From JBBDIM01 sp040880405 (GTDB lineage: Bacteria; Planctomycetota; Planctomycetia; Pirellulales; Pirellulaceae): DNA of 23,618 bases. The stretch is from contig JBBDIM010000119.1 in the NCBI GenBank assembly GCA_040880405.1, positions 1 through 23,618 of the forward strand. The letters run 5' to 3'. This document shows, in pieces, positions 1 through 9,023 of the stretch. Numbering within the stretch: the first letter of the stretch is position 1; each line of letters begins with the position of its first letter. The notes beneath the pieces are model-generated. The model was given only the letters and a program-made list of their open reading frames with translations, was not told the origin of the DNA and made no database searches. The translations under genes were made by a program, and so were the position numbers.

Positions 1-211
1 TGGCCTGCAGCGATCGCTGGAGATTTTGATAATTGGACTCCTCCCCTTTTTCGCGCCCGGCGATTCCAGCGGCTTTTGCTTTGTAAAAAAGCTACAAACG
101 ACGCAAGATAAACCGGGATGATTTGTCACGGGGCAGCACTATACTTCAATTACGCGTGTTTTTCTTCCCACCGACGCATCTCATCGATTCCCGCTCAATT
201 CGAGGCACGGC
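1..211. other. Upstream region of the first gene, with a repeat fragment
   Basis: No convincing gene lies here; the short open frames overlap or precede the large secreted-protein gene. Positions 28-46 (core gataattggact followed by C-rich sequence) resemble 8703-8719, which is part of the nested palindrome downstream of the restriction enzyme gene, so this is probably a fragment of the same dispersed repeat. I cannot assign a promoter with confidence. Confidence 0.4.
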
Positions 212-3200
212 ATGTTTTTTTCTCTCAGTGCTCCGCGACCTTGGTCGCTGGTTTTGGCTTGGCTCACTTTCACAGCGTTGCTCGCCGGCAACCTCTCCCC
301 TGTCCTTGCCGAAGAGGACAAGCAGGACGAGACCATCGAGATCCTGTTCCTGGGAGACCGCGCCGGTCACAACCCCAGTGCGCGGTTTCGCCAGTTCGAA
401 CCGGTGATGAAGGAGCGAGGAATCGTCCTGACGTACACCGAGGACCTCCAGGATCTCAATCCGAAAACCCTCAAGGCCTACGACGGCCTGTTGATCTTCG
501 CCAACCACACCCGGATTTCACCGGAGCAGGAAGCGGCGCTGTTGGAATATGTCGAAGCGGGCAACGGGCTGATTCCGCTCCACAGTGCCTCGTTTTGCTT
601 CTTGAATTCGCCCAAGTACATCGACCTGGTCGGGGCCCAGTTCCAGCGGCATGGGGCAGGTGTCTTCCGCACCACCAGCGCCGGGGTCGATCACCCGGTG
701 ACGCGCGGTTTCAGCGGGTTTGAAAGTTGGGACGAGACCTACGTCCACACCAAGCATAACGAAGAGGGCCGTACCGTCCTGGAATACCGCGTCGATAACG
801 AAGGGCGCGAGCCATGGACCTGGGTTCGCGAGCAGGGAGAAGGCCGGGTGTTCTATACCGCCTGGGGCCACGATGAACGAACCTGGGGAGAAGAGGGTTT
901 CGAGAACCTGGTCGAGCGGGGTATTCGCTGGGCTGTCAAACGAGACCCAAGCATCGTGCCCGATTACCCACCCACCACGGAAGCGACCAGTGCCTTTGAC
1001 CATCCTTTCCGCCTGCCGGAAATGAACAAGTTGCCGACCGACCTGCCACCGCTCGACTATGTCGATGTCGGCGCAAAGATCCCCAACTACTCACCCCGGG
1101 CCGGCCAGGCCGATCCGCTCAACATGATGCAGCTTCCACTCTCGCCTGAGGATTCGATGAAGCGGATGGTAACGCCGCGGGACTTCCGCGTGGAATTGTT
1201 CGCCTCGGAAGAGATGTTCGAAGGGGGGAAACCGATCGCGATGGCCTGGGACGAAGCGGGCCGGTTGTGGGTCGCGTTGACGCTCGACTATCCCAATGAG
1301 CTTCGCCCACCAGGCGAGGGACGCGACCGTTTGGTGGTCTTGGAAGACACCACCGGCGATGGCAAGGCAGACAAGCTCACCCAGTTCGCCGACAAGTTGA
1401 GCGTCCCCACCACCCTCACGTTTCATAACGGAGGTGTGATCGTGCAGAACGCCGTGGAAACCTTGTTCCTGAAAGATGAAAACGGCAATGGCGAGGCGGA
1501 TATTCGCCAGGTAATGTTCAGCGGCTGGAACTCCCGTGATACCCATGGCGGGGTCAGCAATTTCCAGTATGGCCTGGATAACTGGATCTGGGCGATGCAG
1601 GGCTATAACGACTCCGCCCCGGCGATCGATGGCCAGCCGACCGAGCGGTTCCGGATGGGGTTCTTCCGGTTCCGGCCCGATGGGAGCGACCTGGAATTTA
1701 TCCGCAGCACCAACAACAACACCTGGGGGCTGGGTATCAGTGAAGAGGGAATCGTGTTCGGCTCAACCGCCAACCGCAACCCGAGCGTCTTCATGCCGAT
1801 CCCCAACCGCTACTACGAGACAGTCCGCGGCTGGACCCCATCGCTGGTACTCGGCTCAATGGCCGATACCCACCTGTTCAATCCGGTGTCCGACAAAATC
1901 CGGCAGGTCGATCACCACGGCGGCTACACCGCCGGGGCGGGGCATTCGCTTTACACAGCTCGACGGTATCCCCAGGAGTACTGGAACCGGGTCGCCCTGG
2001 TCAACGGCCCGACTGGTCACCTGACCGGTGCCTTTGTGATCGAGCGCGACGGCAGCGGTTTCCGCTCGACCAACCCCTTCAACCTGTTGGCCTCCACCGA
2101 CGAGTGGACCGCCCCGATCATCGCGGAAGTCGGCCCGGACGGGAACGTCTGGATCGTCGACTGGTACAACTACATCGTGCAGCACAACCCGACTCCGCAC
2201 GGCTTCGAGACTGGCAAGAACGCCGCCTACGAGACCGACCTCCGCGACAAAAAGCATGGCCGGATTTACCGTGTAGTGTACGATCCCCCTTCGGCCAACG
2301 GCCAACCGCAGGAACGTTTTAGCCTAAAGGACGCCGAGCCTGAGAAATTGGTCGCGGCCCTGGCCCACGACAACCTCCTCTGGCGTCGTCACGCCCAGCG
2401 GCTGCTGGTCGAACGAGGCGAGACCGATATTGTGCCACAGCTTTTGCAGCTCGCGGCCGATCAAGAAATCGACGAAATCGGGCTCAACGTGGGCGTGATC
2501 CACGCCCTTTGGACGTTACACGGTCTGGGCCAGTTGGATAGTACTCACGCCGAAAGCCTGGCAGCCGCCATCACGGCCCTGGGACATCCCTCGGCCGGAG
2601 TTCGCCGTAACGCCGTGCAGGTTCTGCCTGCCGGTGAAGCGGCCACCGAGGCCATTTTGGCAGCAAAGCTGCTGGAAGATATCGACCCGCAGGTTCAGCT
2701 CACCGCACTGTTGGCCCTGGCCGATCAACCCGCCTCCGAGGCCGCGGGCAAAGCAGTCGTCCAATTTATTGCCGATAACGCCGCCGGCAACGATCGCTGG
2801 TTAAACGACGCGTCCATTGCCGCCGCCGCCAAACATGACGCCGCCGCATTATCCGCCTGGGCTCAGCTCAAGCAGGTCGATCGCCGCTCGGGCGAGGCAA
2901 TCGCGATCGTCTCGGAACATTACGCCCGGGGTGGCCCGGTCGATTCCATTGCCTCCGTTCTGGAAAGCTTGACCAAGGCGAATCCCGCCGTCTCCGCCGG
3001 CATCCTGGAAGGGCTCGGCAATGGCTGGCCGGAGAAGGCCAAGCCAGTGTTGACCGAAGCCCTGGAAGAACAACTCGAACGGATGTTCCTCTCCATCGAA
3101 CCGCCGCTGCAAGTCCAACTCATTCGCCTGGCGGGAAGCTGGGGTAGCGAGCGGCTCGACATGCATAAATCGAAAATCGTCGACGGTCTGTTGGCTAAGA

Positions 3201-4651
3201 TCGAAGACGATCAACTCGACGCGAAGCAGCGGGCCTCCGCCGCCGCCGACTTGGTCACCTTCGATACCGGGACCGATACCGAGCTGCTCGATCGCCTGAT
3301 GGGGGTCGTCTCTCCTCGTTCTCCCCTGGAGCTGACCGAAGGCGTTTTGTCTGCCCTGCGGACCAGTCAAAACCCCGCAGTGGGCGAGATGCTGCTGGGG
3401 GTCCTGCCCGATAGCACTCCCGCCATGCGGAAATCGGTTTTCAGCGTGCTGCTGAGCCGCCCCGAGTGGACCGAGGCGATGCTTGATGGCGTGGACACGG
3501 GCGAGATCCAGCTCACCGAATTGGCCCTCGATCAACGGCAAGCGCTGCAAGACCATCCCCGCCGCGACATCCGTCGCCGCGCCTCGATGCTGTTGGCCCG
3601 GGGTGGTGCGTTGCCCAATCCCGATCGCCAAAAAGTGATTGACGAGTGGCTCTCGGTTACCCAGGAAAAAGGGGACGCCGCCGCCGGCAAGTTGGTCTTC
3701 ACCAAGCAGTGCGCCAAATGTCACATGCACTCCGGCGAAGGCTCCAAGGTCGGGCCTGACCTGACCGGGATGGCGGTTCATCCGAAGGGCCAACTCCTGA
3801 CGGAGATCCTCGACCCCAGCCGAAGTGTCGAGGCCAACTACCGGACCTATTTGGTCGGGACGGTCGACGGCCGGGTCCTGAGCGGTCTCTTGGCAGCCGA
3901 AAGCCGGACGGCGCTGGAGTTCTTCGACGCCGAAGGAAAACGCCAAACGATTTTGCGGGACGATATTGAACAACTCAGGGCCACCCCCAAATCGCTGATG
4001 CCCGAAGGGTTTGAGAAGCAGGTGACTCGGCAAGAGATGGTCGACTTGCTTCAGTTCCTCGCCACCCACGACCGCTACGTCCCCCTGCCATTGAACAAGG
4101 TCGCCACGGCGATCAGCGACCGCGGCATGTTTCACAGCGCCGATGCCCAAGGTGAGCGTCTCGAGTTTGCCGACTGGGGACCGAAGCTGGTCGATGGTGT
4201 CCCGTTTGTCCTGACCGACCCGCAAAACGGCCAGACCGAGAACGTGATCCTCCTGCAGAGTTCCAACGGCGCGATCCCGCCGAAGATGCCCCGCACGGTC
4301 GAGCTACCGGCGAACATGCCGATCGGCAAGATCCATCTCCTCAGCGGTGTCGCGGGCTGGGCCCATCCTTACGGCGACGGCCGGGGCGTCTCGATGATTG
4401 TCCGACTCCACTTCGAGGATGGCTCCCAGGAAGACCACGAGCTCCGCAACGGGGTCCACTTCGCCGACTACATCCGCCGCGTCGATGTCCCCGGCTCAAA
4501 ATTCGCGTTCGATCTCTCCGGCCGCCAAATCCGCTACTTGGCCATCGAGCCGAAGCGAAAAGACCTGGTCCAGAAAATCGAACTAGTCAAAGGCCGAGAC
4601 AGCACCGCCCCGGTCGTCATGGCGGTGACATTGGAAGGCTTGGCGAAGTAG
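212..4651 (+). CDS. Secreted ThuA-like / PVC-type dehydrogenase propeller / HEAT / cytochrome c fusion protein
   Basis: A 1479-residue exported protein. The N-terminus (about 1-33) has a hydrophobic core ending in SPVLA before an acidic mature start, as in a Sec signal peptide. Residues about 40-242 resemble ThuA-like (trehalose-utilisation) domains, with FLGDRAGHNPSARF and a late WGHDERTW. Residues about 317-693 match the PVC-type membrane-bound dehydrogenase propeller, including Asp/Gly-rich loops such as DTTGDGKAD and DENGNGEAD. Residues about 700-1130 are Ala/Leu-rich helical repeats of HEAT type. A single haem c site, CAKCH, lies at 1167-1171, followed by GPDLTGM, whose Met is a possible axial ligand. 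The last 200 or so residues form an unassigned domain. Family knowledge suggests periplasmic electron transfer linked to carbohydrate oxidation; the substrate is unknown. The ATG at 212 is chosen because it gives an intact signal peptide. The gene appears monocistronic. Confidence 0.9.
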   Translation: MFFSLSAPRPWSLVLAWLTFTALLAGNLSPVLAEEDKQDETIEILFLGDRAGHNPSARFRQFEPVMKERGIVLTYTEDLQDLNPKTLKAYDGLLIFANHTRISPEQEAALLEYVEAGNGLIPLHSASFCFLNSPKYIDLVGAQFQRHGAGVFRTTSAGVDHPVTRGFSGFESWDETYVHTKHNEEGRTVLEYRVDNEGREPWTWVREQGEGRVFYTAWGHDERTWGEEGFENLVERGIRWAVKRDPSIVPDYPPTTEATSAFDHPFRLPEMNKLPTDLPPLDYVDVGAKIPNYSPRAGQADPLNMMQLPLSPEDSMKRMVTPRDFRVELFASEEMFEGGKPIAMAWDEAGRLWVALTLDYPNELRPPGEGRDRLVVLEDTTGDGKADKLTQFADKLSVPTTLTFHNGGVIVQNAVETLFLKDENGNGEADIRQVMFSGWNSRDTHGGVSNFQYGLDNWIWAMQGYNDSAPAIDGQPTERFRMGFFRFRPDGSDLEFIRSTNNNTWGLGISEEGIVFGSTANRNPSVFMPIPNRYYETVRGWTPSLVLGSMADTHLFNPVSDKIRQVDHHGGYTAGAGHSLYTARRYPQEYWNRVALVNGPTGHLTGAFVIERDGSGFRSTNPFNLLASTDEWTAPIIAEVGPDGNVWIVDWYNYIVQHNPTPHGFETGKNAAYETDLRDKKHGRIYRVVYDPPSANGQPQERFSLKDAEPEKLVAALAHDNLLWRRHAQRLLVERGETDIVPQLLQLAADQEIDEIGLNVGVIHALWTLHGLGQLDSTHAESLAAAITALGHPSAGVRRNAVQVLPAGEAATEAILAAKLLEDIDPQVQLTALLALADQPASEAAGKAVVQFIADNAAGNDRWLNDASIAAAAKHDAAALSAWAQLKQVDRRSGEAIAIVSEHYARGGPVDSIASVLESLTKANPAVSAGILEGLGNGWPEKAKPVLTEALEEQLERMFLSIEPPLQVQLIRLAGSWGSERLDMHKSKIVDGLLAKIEDDQLDAKQRASAAADLVTFDTGTDTELLDRLMGVVSPRSPLELTEGVLSALRTSQNPAVGEMLLGVLPDSTPAMRKSVFSVLLSRPEWTEAMLDGVDTGEIQLTELALDQRQALQDHPRRDIRRRASMLLARGGALPNPDRQKVIDEWLSVTQEKGDAAAGKLVFTKQCAKCHMHSGEGSKVGPDLTGMAVHPKGQLLTEILDPSRSVEANYRTYLVGTVDGRVLSGLLAAESRTALEFFDAEGKRQTILRDDIEQLRATPKSLMPEGFEKQVTRQEMVDLLQFLATHDRYVPLPLNKVATAISDRGMFHSADAQGERLEFADWGPKLVDGVPFVLTDPQNGQTENVILLQSSNGAIPPKMPRTVELPANMPIGKIHLLSGVAGWAHPYGDGRGVSMIVRLHFEDGSQEDHELRNGVHFADYIRRVDVPGSKFAFDLSGRQIRYLAIEPKRKDLVQKIELVKGRDSTAPVVMAVTLEGLAK

Positions 4652-4660
4652 AAAGCCCCC

Positions 4661-4690
4661 CTGGGACCGCCGACGTCCCCGTCGGCATGA
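4661..4690 (-). repeat. Dispersed palindromic repeat (GACGTCGGCGGTCCC type), copy 1
   Basis: Reverse complement of the unit seen at 8609-8638 and 9657-9685. It contains gaccgccgacgtccccgtcg, in which gccgacg pairs with cgtcggc over a short loop. It lies 10 bp after the stop of the secreted dehydrogenase-like gene and could fold in the transcript, but no T-run follows, so I call it a repeat and not a terminator. Confidence 0.7.
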
Positions 4691-4755
4691 AGTGCGTACC
4701 AGCGCGGTCTCGCACCCCCGCGCCCCAGGCCGCTTTTCTCCCACACCTGCCCGAC

Positions 4756-4761
4756 TATACT
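4756..4761 (+). promoter_or_regulatory. Candidate -10 box for the restriction-modification gene
   Basis: TATACT matches the sigma-70 -10 consensus at five of six positions and lies 53 bp before the preferred ATG at 4814. The hexamer 17 bp further upstream is a poor -35, so this rests on the -10 alone. Confidence 0.35.
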
Positions 4762-4813
4762 AGGTGCCATCCCTTTGGATGGCATCTTCCCCTCTCGACT
4801 CGGGCCCCGCCGC

Positions 4814-7800
4814 ATGACGCCGCAAGACTTTATTGATCGCTGGAAAGACTCCGGCGGTGCCGAAATGGCCAATTCGCAGTCGTTTCTGAAGGAACTGTGC
4901 GATCTGCTGGAAGTCCCCCAGCCCAGCCCCACCCACAGCGACGAGTCCCACAACACCTACGTCTTCGAGAAAGCGGTCCAGTTCAACAACGGCGACGGGA
5001 CCTACAGCACCGGCCGGGTCGACCTCTACCGCCAAGGCTGCTTTGTCCTGGAATCGAAACAGGGGAGCGAACGCAAGGCGGCCGAACTGGCCCCCTTGGC
5101 CGCGACCACTCAAGCCAAAAAACATCGCGTCGGCACCGCCAAACGGGGCACCGCCGCCTGGAACCAGTCGATGACCAAGGCCCGCGGCCAAGCCAAACGG
5201 TACGCCGAGGCCCTGCCGGAATGGCCGCCGCTGTTGGTCGTGGTCGATGTGGGGCACTGTTTCGACCTGTACGCCGACTTCTCCCTGACCGGCAAAAACT
5301 ACGTCCCGTTCCCCGATCCGAAAAGCTACCGGATCGAGCTCAAGCAACTGGCAGATGACCAGATCCTGGACCAACTCAAGGCGCTCTGGCTCGATCCCCA
5401 CTCGCTAGACCCCAGCCGCCGCGCCGCCCAGGTAACCCGTGACCTAGCCGCCAAACTGGCCGAACTGGCCAAACGGCTAGAGGCCCAACCCAAACGAGCG
5501 GCGGGATTCAACCCCGCCGATCACGCGAAAACCGACAACCAAGGGAAAAAAAGCCACTCACGAGCGGCGGGGTTTAACCCCGCCGTTCCCTTGGCGGAAA
5601 CCGACACCCAAGGGCAAGAAACACACGCACGGACGGCGGGGATAAACCCCGCCGCTCACGGGAAAAAGTACACGCCGGATCAGGTCTCGCAGTTCCTGAT
5701 GCGGTGTTTGTTCACCATGTTCGCCGAGGATGTCGAGCTGTTGGGTGTCCCCGATCCGACCGAGCCTGGCCTGCGGACCGAGGGCAAATTCACCGCCCTG
5801 CTCAAATCGTTACGCTCTGCCCCGCAAAATTTCGTCCCGATGGTCGAGGCCTTGTGGCAAACGATGAACACCGGCGGGTTCTCCGTCGTCCTGCGTGAAA
5901 ATGTCAAGCGGTTCAACGGCGGGCTGTTCGAGGACTGCACGGCGCTACCGGTCGAACCGGACCACCTGGAACTGTTGATCGAATCGGCCGAGGCCAACTG
6001 GAGCCATGTCGAGCCTGCTATCTTCGGCACCTTGCTGGAACGCGCCTTAGACCCGCACGAGCGACACAAGCTGGGTGCCCACTTCACGCCCCGCGCCTAT
6101 GTCGACCGCCTGGTGATGCCAACCCTGATCGAGCCACTGCGTGAAGCGTGGGACAACGCCTACGCCACCGCCGTGCAGCAGTACACCGACGGCGACGCGG
6201 ACGCGGCCCGGAAGACCGTCCGGCAATTCCATGGCGAACTGTGCGAGACCCATGTCCTCGACCCCGCCTGTGGCTCCGGCAATTTTCTGTACGTGGCGCT
6301 CGAACTGATGAAGCGGCTTGAAGGGGAAGTCCTCAACGCCCTGCTGGAATTCGGCGAGAAACAACGCCCCCTGCTGACGATCGACCCCCACCAGTTCCTG
6401 GGAATCGAAGTCAACCCCCGGGCCGCCGCGATCACCGACCTGGTCCTCTGGATCGGCTACCTCCAGTGGCACTTCCGCACCCGAGGCCGCGAACCGCTCA
6501 AAGAGCCGATCATCCGCAAGTTCCACAACATCGAATGCCGCGACGCCGTTTTGGACTGGGACGCGGTCGAGCCGGTCATAGGCGAAGACGGCCAACCGGT
6601 CAGCCGCTGGGACGGCCGGACCACCAAACCACACCCGGTCACTGGGGAAGAGGTCCCGGACGAAACGGCCCGAGTCGAGGAGGTCCGGTATCTCAACCCG
6701 CGAAAGGCGGAGTGGCCGAAGGCGGATTTTATTGTGGGGAACCCGCCGTTTATTGGGACGGCGCGGATGCGGTATGCACTGGGGGATGGTTACACGGAAG
6801 CGATCAGGAAGACCTATTCTGAAGTTCCTGAATCGTGTGACTACGTCATGTACTGGTGGAAGGCAGCCGCAGAATTGGCGCGTTCGGGTGGGGTCCGCCG
6901 GTTTGGCTTCATCGCCACAAACAGTCTTCGGCAGACCTTCAATCGCCGAGTCTTGCAAACCCAAATGACGAGCAAGCCGCCGTTATCGATATTATTCGCG
7001 ATTCCGGACCATCCCTGGGTAGATGCGGCATTGGGTGCGGCGGTCCGCATTTCGATGACTGTTGCGGAAGCAGGCTCGGCGGTGGGCCGCTTATTGAAAG
7101 TGGCTGGACGCGAATTACCGGATGAAGTCGGTGGTGGTGTACCTTTAGTGGAGCGATGGGGAGATATTCAATCAGACCTTACAATTGGAGCGAATGTTGC
7201 CGGCGCACTTCCGCTACAGTCTAACACTGAAATCAGTGGACGCGGCGTTACACTTTTTGGCTCTGGCTTTATCGTAACTCGTGAACAAGCGACCAAGCTT
7301 GGACTCGGTAAAATGGAAGAACTGGGGCATCATATTCGCGAATACCGAAATGGTCGGGACATCACACAGTCGCCTCGCGGAGCGTTGGTGATCGACCTAC
7401 TTGGCCTTAACATCGACGAAGTCCGACAGAGGTTTCCAGAGGTATATCAGTGGGTCTTGAGCCGCGTAAAGCCTGAGCGTGATCAAAATAATCGTGCGTC
7501 CTATCGCGACAACTGGTGGATTCACGGAGAACCTCGCCGAGCATTGCGTCCCATCCTCAAGGGATTGTCTCGCTACATTACTACAGTCGAAACCTCCAAA
7601 TATCGATTCTTCGTATTCCTAGATCATTCCATTTTGCCCGATAATATGCTGGTCGCAATTGGACTGGATGATCCCTATTCACTTGGGATTCTTTCCAGCA
7701 GTATCCATGCAACTTGGGCACTCGCAGTCGGTGGCCGTCTCGGAGTCGGCAACGATCCCCGCTACAACAAAACTCGCTGTTTCGAAACCTTCCCGTTTCC

Positions 7801-8452
7801 CGAAACCACCGAAGATCAAAAACAAAAAATTCGCGACCTCGCCGAACAGCTCGACGCCCACCGCAAACGCCAACAAGAAAAACATTCGGGTCTGACGATG
7901 ACCGGGATGTACAATGTGTTGGAAAAGCTGCGGGCCGGGGAGGCGCTGTCGGCCAAGGAGCAGACGATTCATGAGCAGGGGTTGGTCTCGGTCCTCAAGC
8001 AGATTCATGACGATCTGGACGCCGCGGTCGCCGCGGCCTATGGCTGGCCGGCCGAGCTCGCGGACGAGGAGATTTTGGTCCGCCTGGTCGAGCTGAATCA
8101 CCAGCGGGCCGAGGAGGAGGCGCGGGGGATCGTGCGTTGGCTGCGGCCAGAGTTCCAAAACCCCAGCGGCCCCACTTCCGTGCAGCAGCACCTGGCCATC
8201 GAGGAAAAGAAGCCGAAAAAGGGAAAGGTCAAGGCCGCCGCCAAAGCCAAAAAGAACCCTTGGCCCAAGACCCTGCCGCAGCGCGTGAAGGCGGTCCGCG
8301 ATGCCCTCACCAGCCAGCACAGCCCGGTCACCGTCGAGGAACTCGCCACCACCTTCAGCCGAGCCAAACGGGAAGATGTCCAGGAGTTGCTGGAGACGCT
8401 GGTCGCCATCGGCCAAGCCCGGCAGGTGGATGATCTGCGGTACGCGGCGTAA
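4814..8452 (+). CDS. MmeI-like type IIL restriction-modification enzyme (nuclease and N6-adenine methylase in one chain)
   Basis: A 1212-residue protein from the ATG at 4814. A TTG at 4775 would add 13 residues, but the family usually begins near MTPxDFIxRW. With this start the nuclease triad falls at D70, E80 and K82 (RVDLYRQGCFVLESK), the numbering I recall for MmeI. Then come a helical linker, the methylase motif X region (GAHFTPRAYVDRL), motif I DPACGSGNF at 483-491 and motif IV NPPF at 643-646, all typical of N6-adenine gamma-class methylases. A target recognition domain should follow, and the C-terminus has a Lys-rich linker and a winged-helix-like end. MmeI has about 919 residues; the excess here comes partly from a 22/23-residue repeat array at about 228-300 and partly from the C-terminal extension. 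Such enzymes cut outside their site and methylate one strand. No partner genes are adjacent, as expected for a stand-alone system. Confidence 0.92.
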   Translation: MTPQDFIDRWKDSGGAEMANSQSFLKELCDLLEVPQPSPTHSDESHNTYVFEKAVQFNNGDGTYSTGRVDLYRQGCFVLESKQGSERKAAELAPLAATTQAKKHRVGTAKRGTAAWNQSMTKARGQAKRYAEALPEWPPLLVVVDVGHCFDLYADFSLTGKNYVPFPDPKSYRIELKQLADDQILDQLKALWLDPHSLDPSRRAAQVTRDLAAKLAELAKRLEAQPKRAAGFNPADHAKTDNQGKKSHSRAAGFNPAVPLAETDTQGQETHARTAGINPAAHGKKYTPDQVSQFLMRCLFTMFAEDVELLGVPDPTEPGLRTEGKFTALLKSLRSAPQNFVPMVEALWQTMNTGGFSVVLRENVKRFNGGLFEDCTALPVEPDHLELLIESAEANWSHVEPAIFGTLLERALDPHERHKLGAHFTPRAYVDRLVMPTLIEPLREAWDNAYATAVQQYTDGDADAARKTVRQFHGELCETHVLDPACGSGNFLYVALELMKRLEGEVLNALLEFGEKQRPLLTIDPHQFLGIEVNPRAAAITDLVLWIGYLQWHFRTRGREPLKEPIIRKFHNIECRDAVLDWDAVEPVIGEDGQPVSRWDGRTTKPHPVTGEEVPDETARVEEVRYLNPRKAEWPKADFIVGNPPFIGTARMRYALGDGYTEAIRKTYSEVPESCDYVMYWWKAAAELARSGGVRRFGFIATNSLRQTFNRRVLQTQMTSKPPLSILFAIPDHPWVDAALGAAVRISMTVAEAGSAVGRLLKVAGRELPDEVGGGVPLVERWGDIQSDLTIGANVAGALPLQSNTEISGRGVTLFGSGFIVTREQATKLGLGKMEELGHHIREYRNGRDITQSPRGALVIDLLGLNIDEVRQRFPEVYQWVLSRVKPERDQNNRASYRDNWWIHGEPRRALRPILKGLSRYITTVETSKYRFFVFLDHSILPDNMLVAIGLDDPYSLGILSSSIHATWALAVGGRLGVGNDPRYNKTRCFETFPFPETTEDQKQKIRDLAEQLDAHRKRQQEKHSGLTMTGMYNVLEKLRAGEALSAKEQTIHEQGLVSVLKQIHDDLDAAVAAAYGWPAELADEEILVRLVELNHQRAEEEARGIVRWLRPEFQNPSGPTSVQQHLAIEEKKPKKGKVKAAAKAKKNPWPKTLPQRVKAVRDALTSQHSPVTVEELATTFSRAKREDVQELLETLVAIGQARQVDDLRYAA
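5495..5660 (+). repeat. Three in-frame palindromic repeats inside the restriction enzyme gene
   Basis: Three copies of a near-perfect palindrome (gcggcgggg, short AT-rich centre, ccccgccg) begin at 5495, 5561 and 5630, spaced 66 and 69 bp, both multiples of three. They encode RAAGFNPA, RAAGFNPA and RTAGINPA. The spacers are also related (accgacaaccaaggg against accgacacccaaggg), so the 66-69 bp unit has been duplicated in tandem. The array sits between the nuclease and methylase parts of the protein, where an added flexible linker may be tolerated. Confidence 0.9.
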
Positions 8453-8496
8453 GGCAAAGAGCCGAGCGTCTGATGGGGACTTTGGGAGTCCGCTCC

Positions 8497-8526
8497 CCCT
8501 GAGACCGCCGCCGCGCGCGTCGGCAA
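8497..8526 (-). repeat. Dispersed palindromic repeat, degenerate copy 2
   Basis: Contains gaccgccgccgcgcgcgtcg, a decayed form of the unit at 4661-4690. It follows the restriction enzyme stop by 45 bp. It is recognisable mainly by comparison with the better copies. Confidence 0.45.
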
Positions 8527-8608
8527 GCCCCGCGAGAAAATCCCCCACCCCGCCAAAGCCCACGGAAAATGGAATATCCTGGAGAACCGCCAGCGCAAAC
8601 CCAAAAAA

Positions 8609-8638
8609 ATGCCGACGAGGACGTCGGCGGTCCCGGCT
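8609..8638 (+). repeat. Dispersed palindromic repeat, copy 3
   Basis: Contains gccgacgaggacgtcggcgg followed by tccc. The arms gccgac and gtcggc pair over a 6-nt centre. It is nearly identical over about 26 bp to 9657-9685 and to the reverse complement of 4661-4690. Confidence 0.7.
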
Positions 8639-8804
8639 AACCACTCAGGGGATGAGTCCGATTATCTAGAACTGGCAAGGCGGGTTGCCCCGGGTGCCCG
8701 GCGATAATTGGACTTATCCTGGGCTGTCAAAAATTCGGTCTTGCGGCGGTTTTTGTTTGTGCAAGTTTTGCGCGACTTTTTGAACATGAATTCAAGATTC
8801 GGGA

Positions 8805-8894
8805 GTTAAATAGGGGTCAGGAGTCTTTTCATAAACAAGAAATCGCAGCCCCGCCTCCCAGCGACGAAGAAAAGAGTCCTGACCCCTTTTTAAC
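8805..8894. repeat. Long inverted repeat 1 (ggggtcaggagtcttt type)
   Basis: Arms at 8805-8830 and 8869-8894 are 26 bp with two mismatches, around a 38-nt loop. The arm core is aggggtcaggagtctttt. Elements of this look are known in other bacteria as REP sequences linked to IS200-like REP-associated transposases; that link is inference here, because no such gene is in the window. Confidence 0.8.
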
Positions 8895-8929
8895 GGATTG
8901 GGCTCTTGGCATGTACGTTTACTCACAGC

Positions 8930-9023
8930 GAGTAAAAAGGGGGTCGGGACTCTTTTTGGCTACCTTGAATCTGGTGCCCGCCGCTCACGTTTCGAAAAAA
9001 GACTCCCGACCCCGTTTTTACTC
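8930..9023. repeat. Long inverted repeat 2 (ggggtcgggactcttttt type)
   Basis: Arms at about 8930-8958 and 8994-9022 share the core gtaaaaa, ggggtcgggactctttt and its complement, with a few mismatches. It is related to but distinct from inverted repeat 1 just upstream, as if two subfamilies of the same palindrome sat side by side. Confidence 0.8.

Noticed and set aside
2849..4225. A 458-codon open frame on the minus strand inside the first large gene
   Set aside because: It is antisense to the HEAT and cytochrome parts of a well-supported protein; long shadow frames are common at this G+C.
4775..4813. TTG start adding 13 residues to the MmeI-like protein
   Set aside because: The ATG at 4814 gives the family-typical N-terminus and places the nuclease residues at 70, 80 and 82.
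4814..8452. BREX or another multi-gene defence island around the methylase
   Set aside because: The protein has its own nuclease domain of MmeI type and no BREX, DISARM or other defence genes lie on either side.
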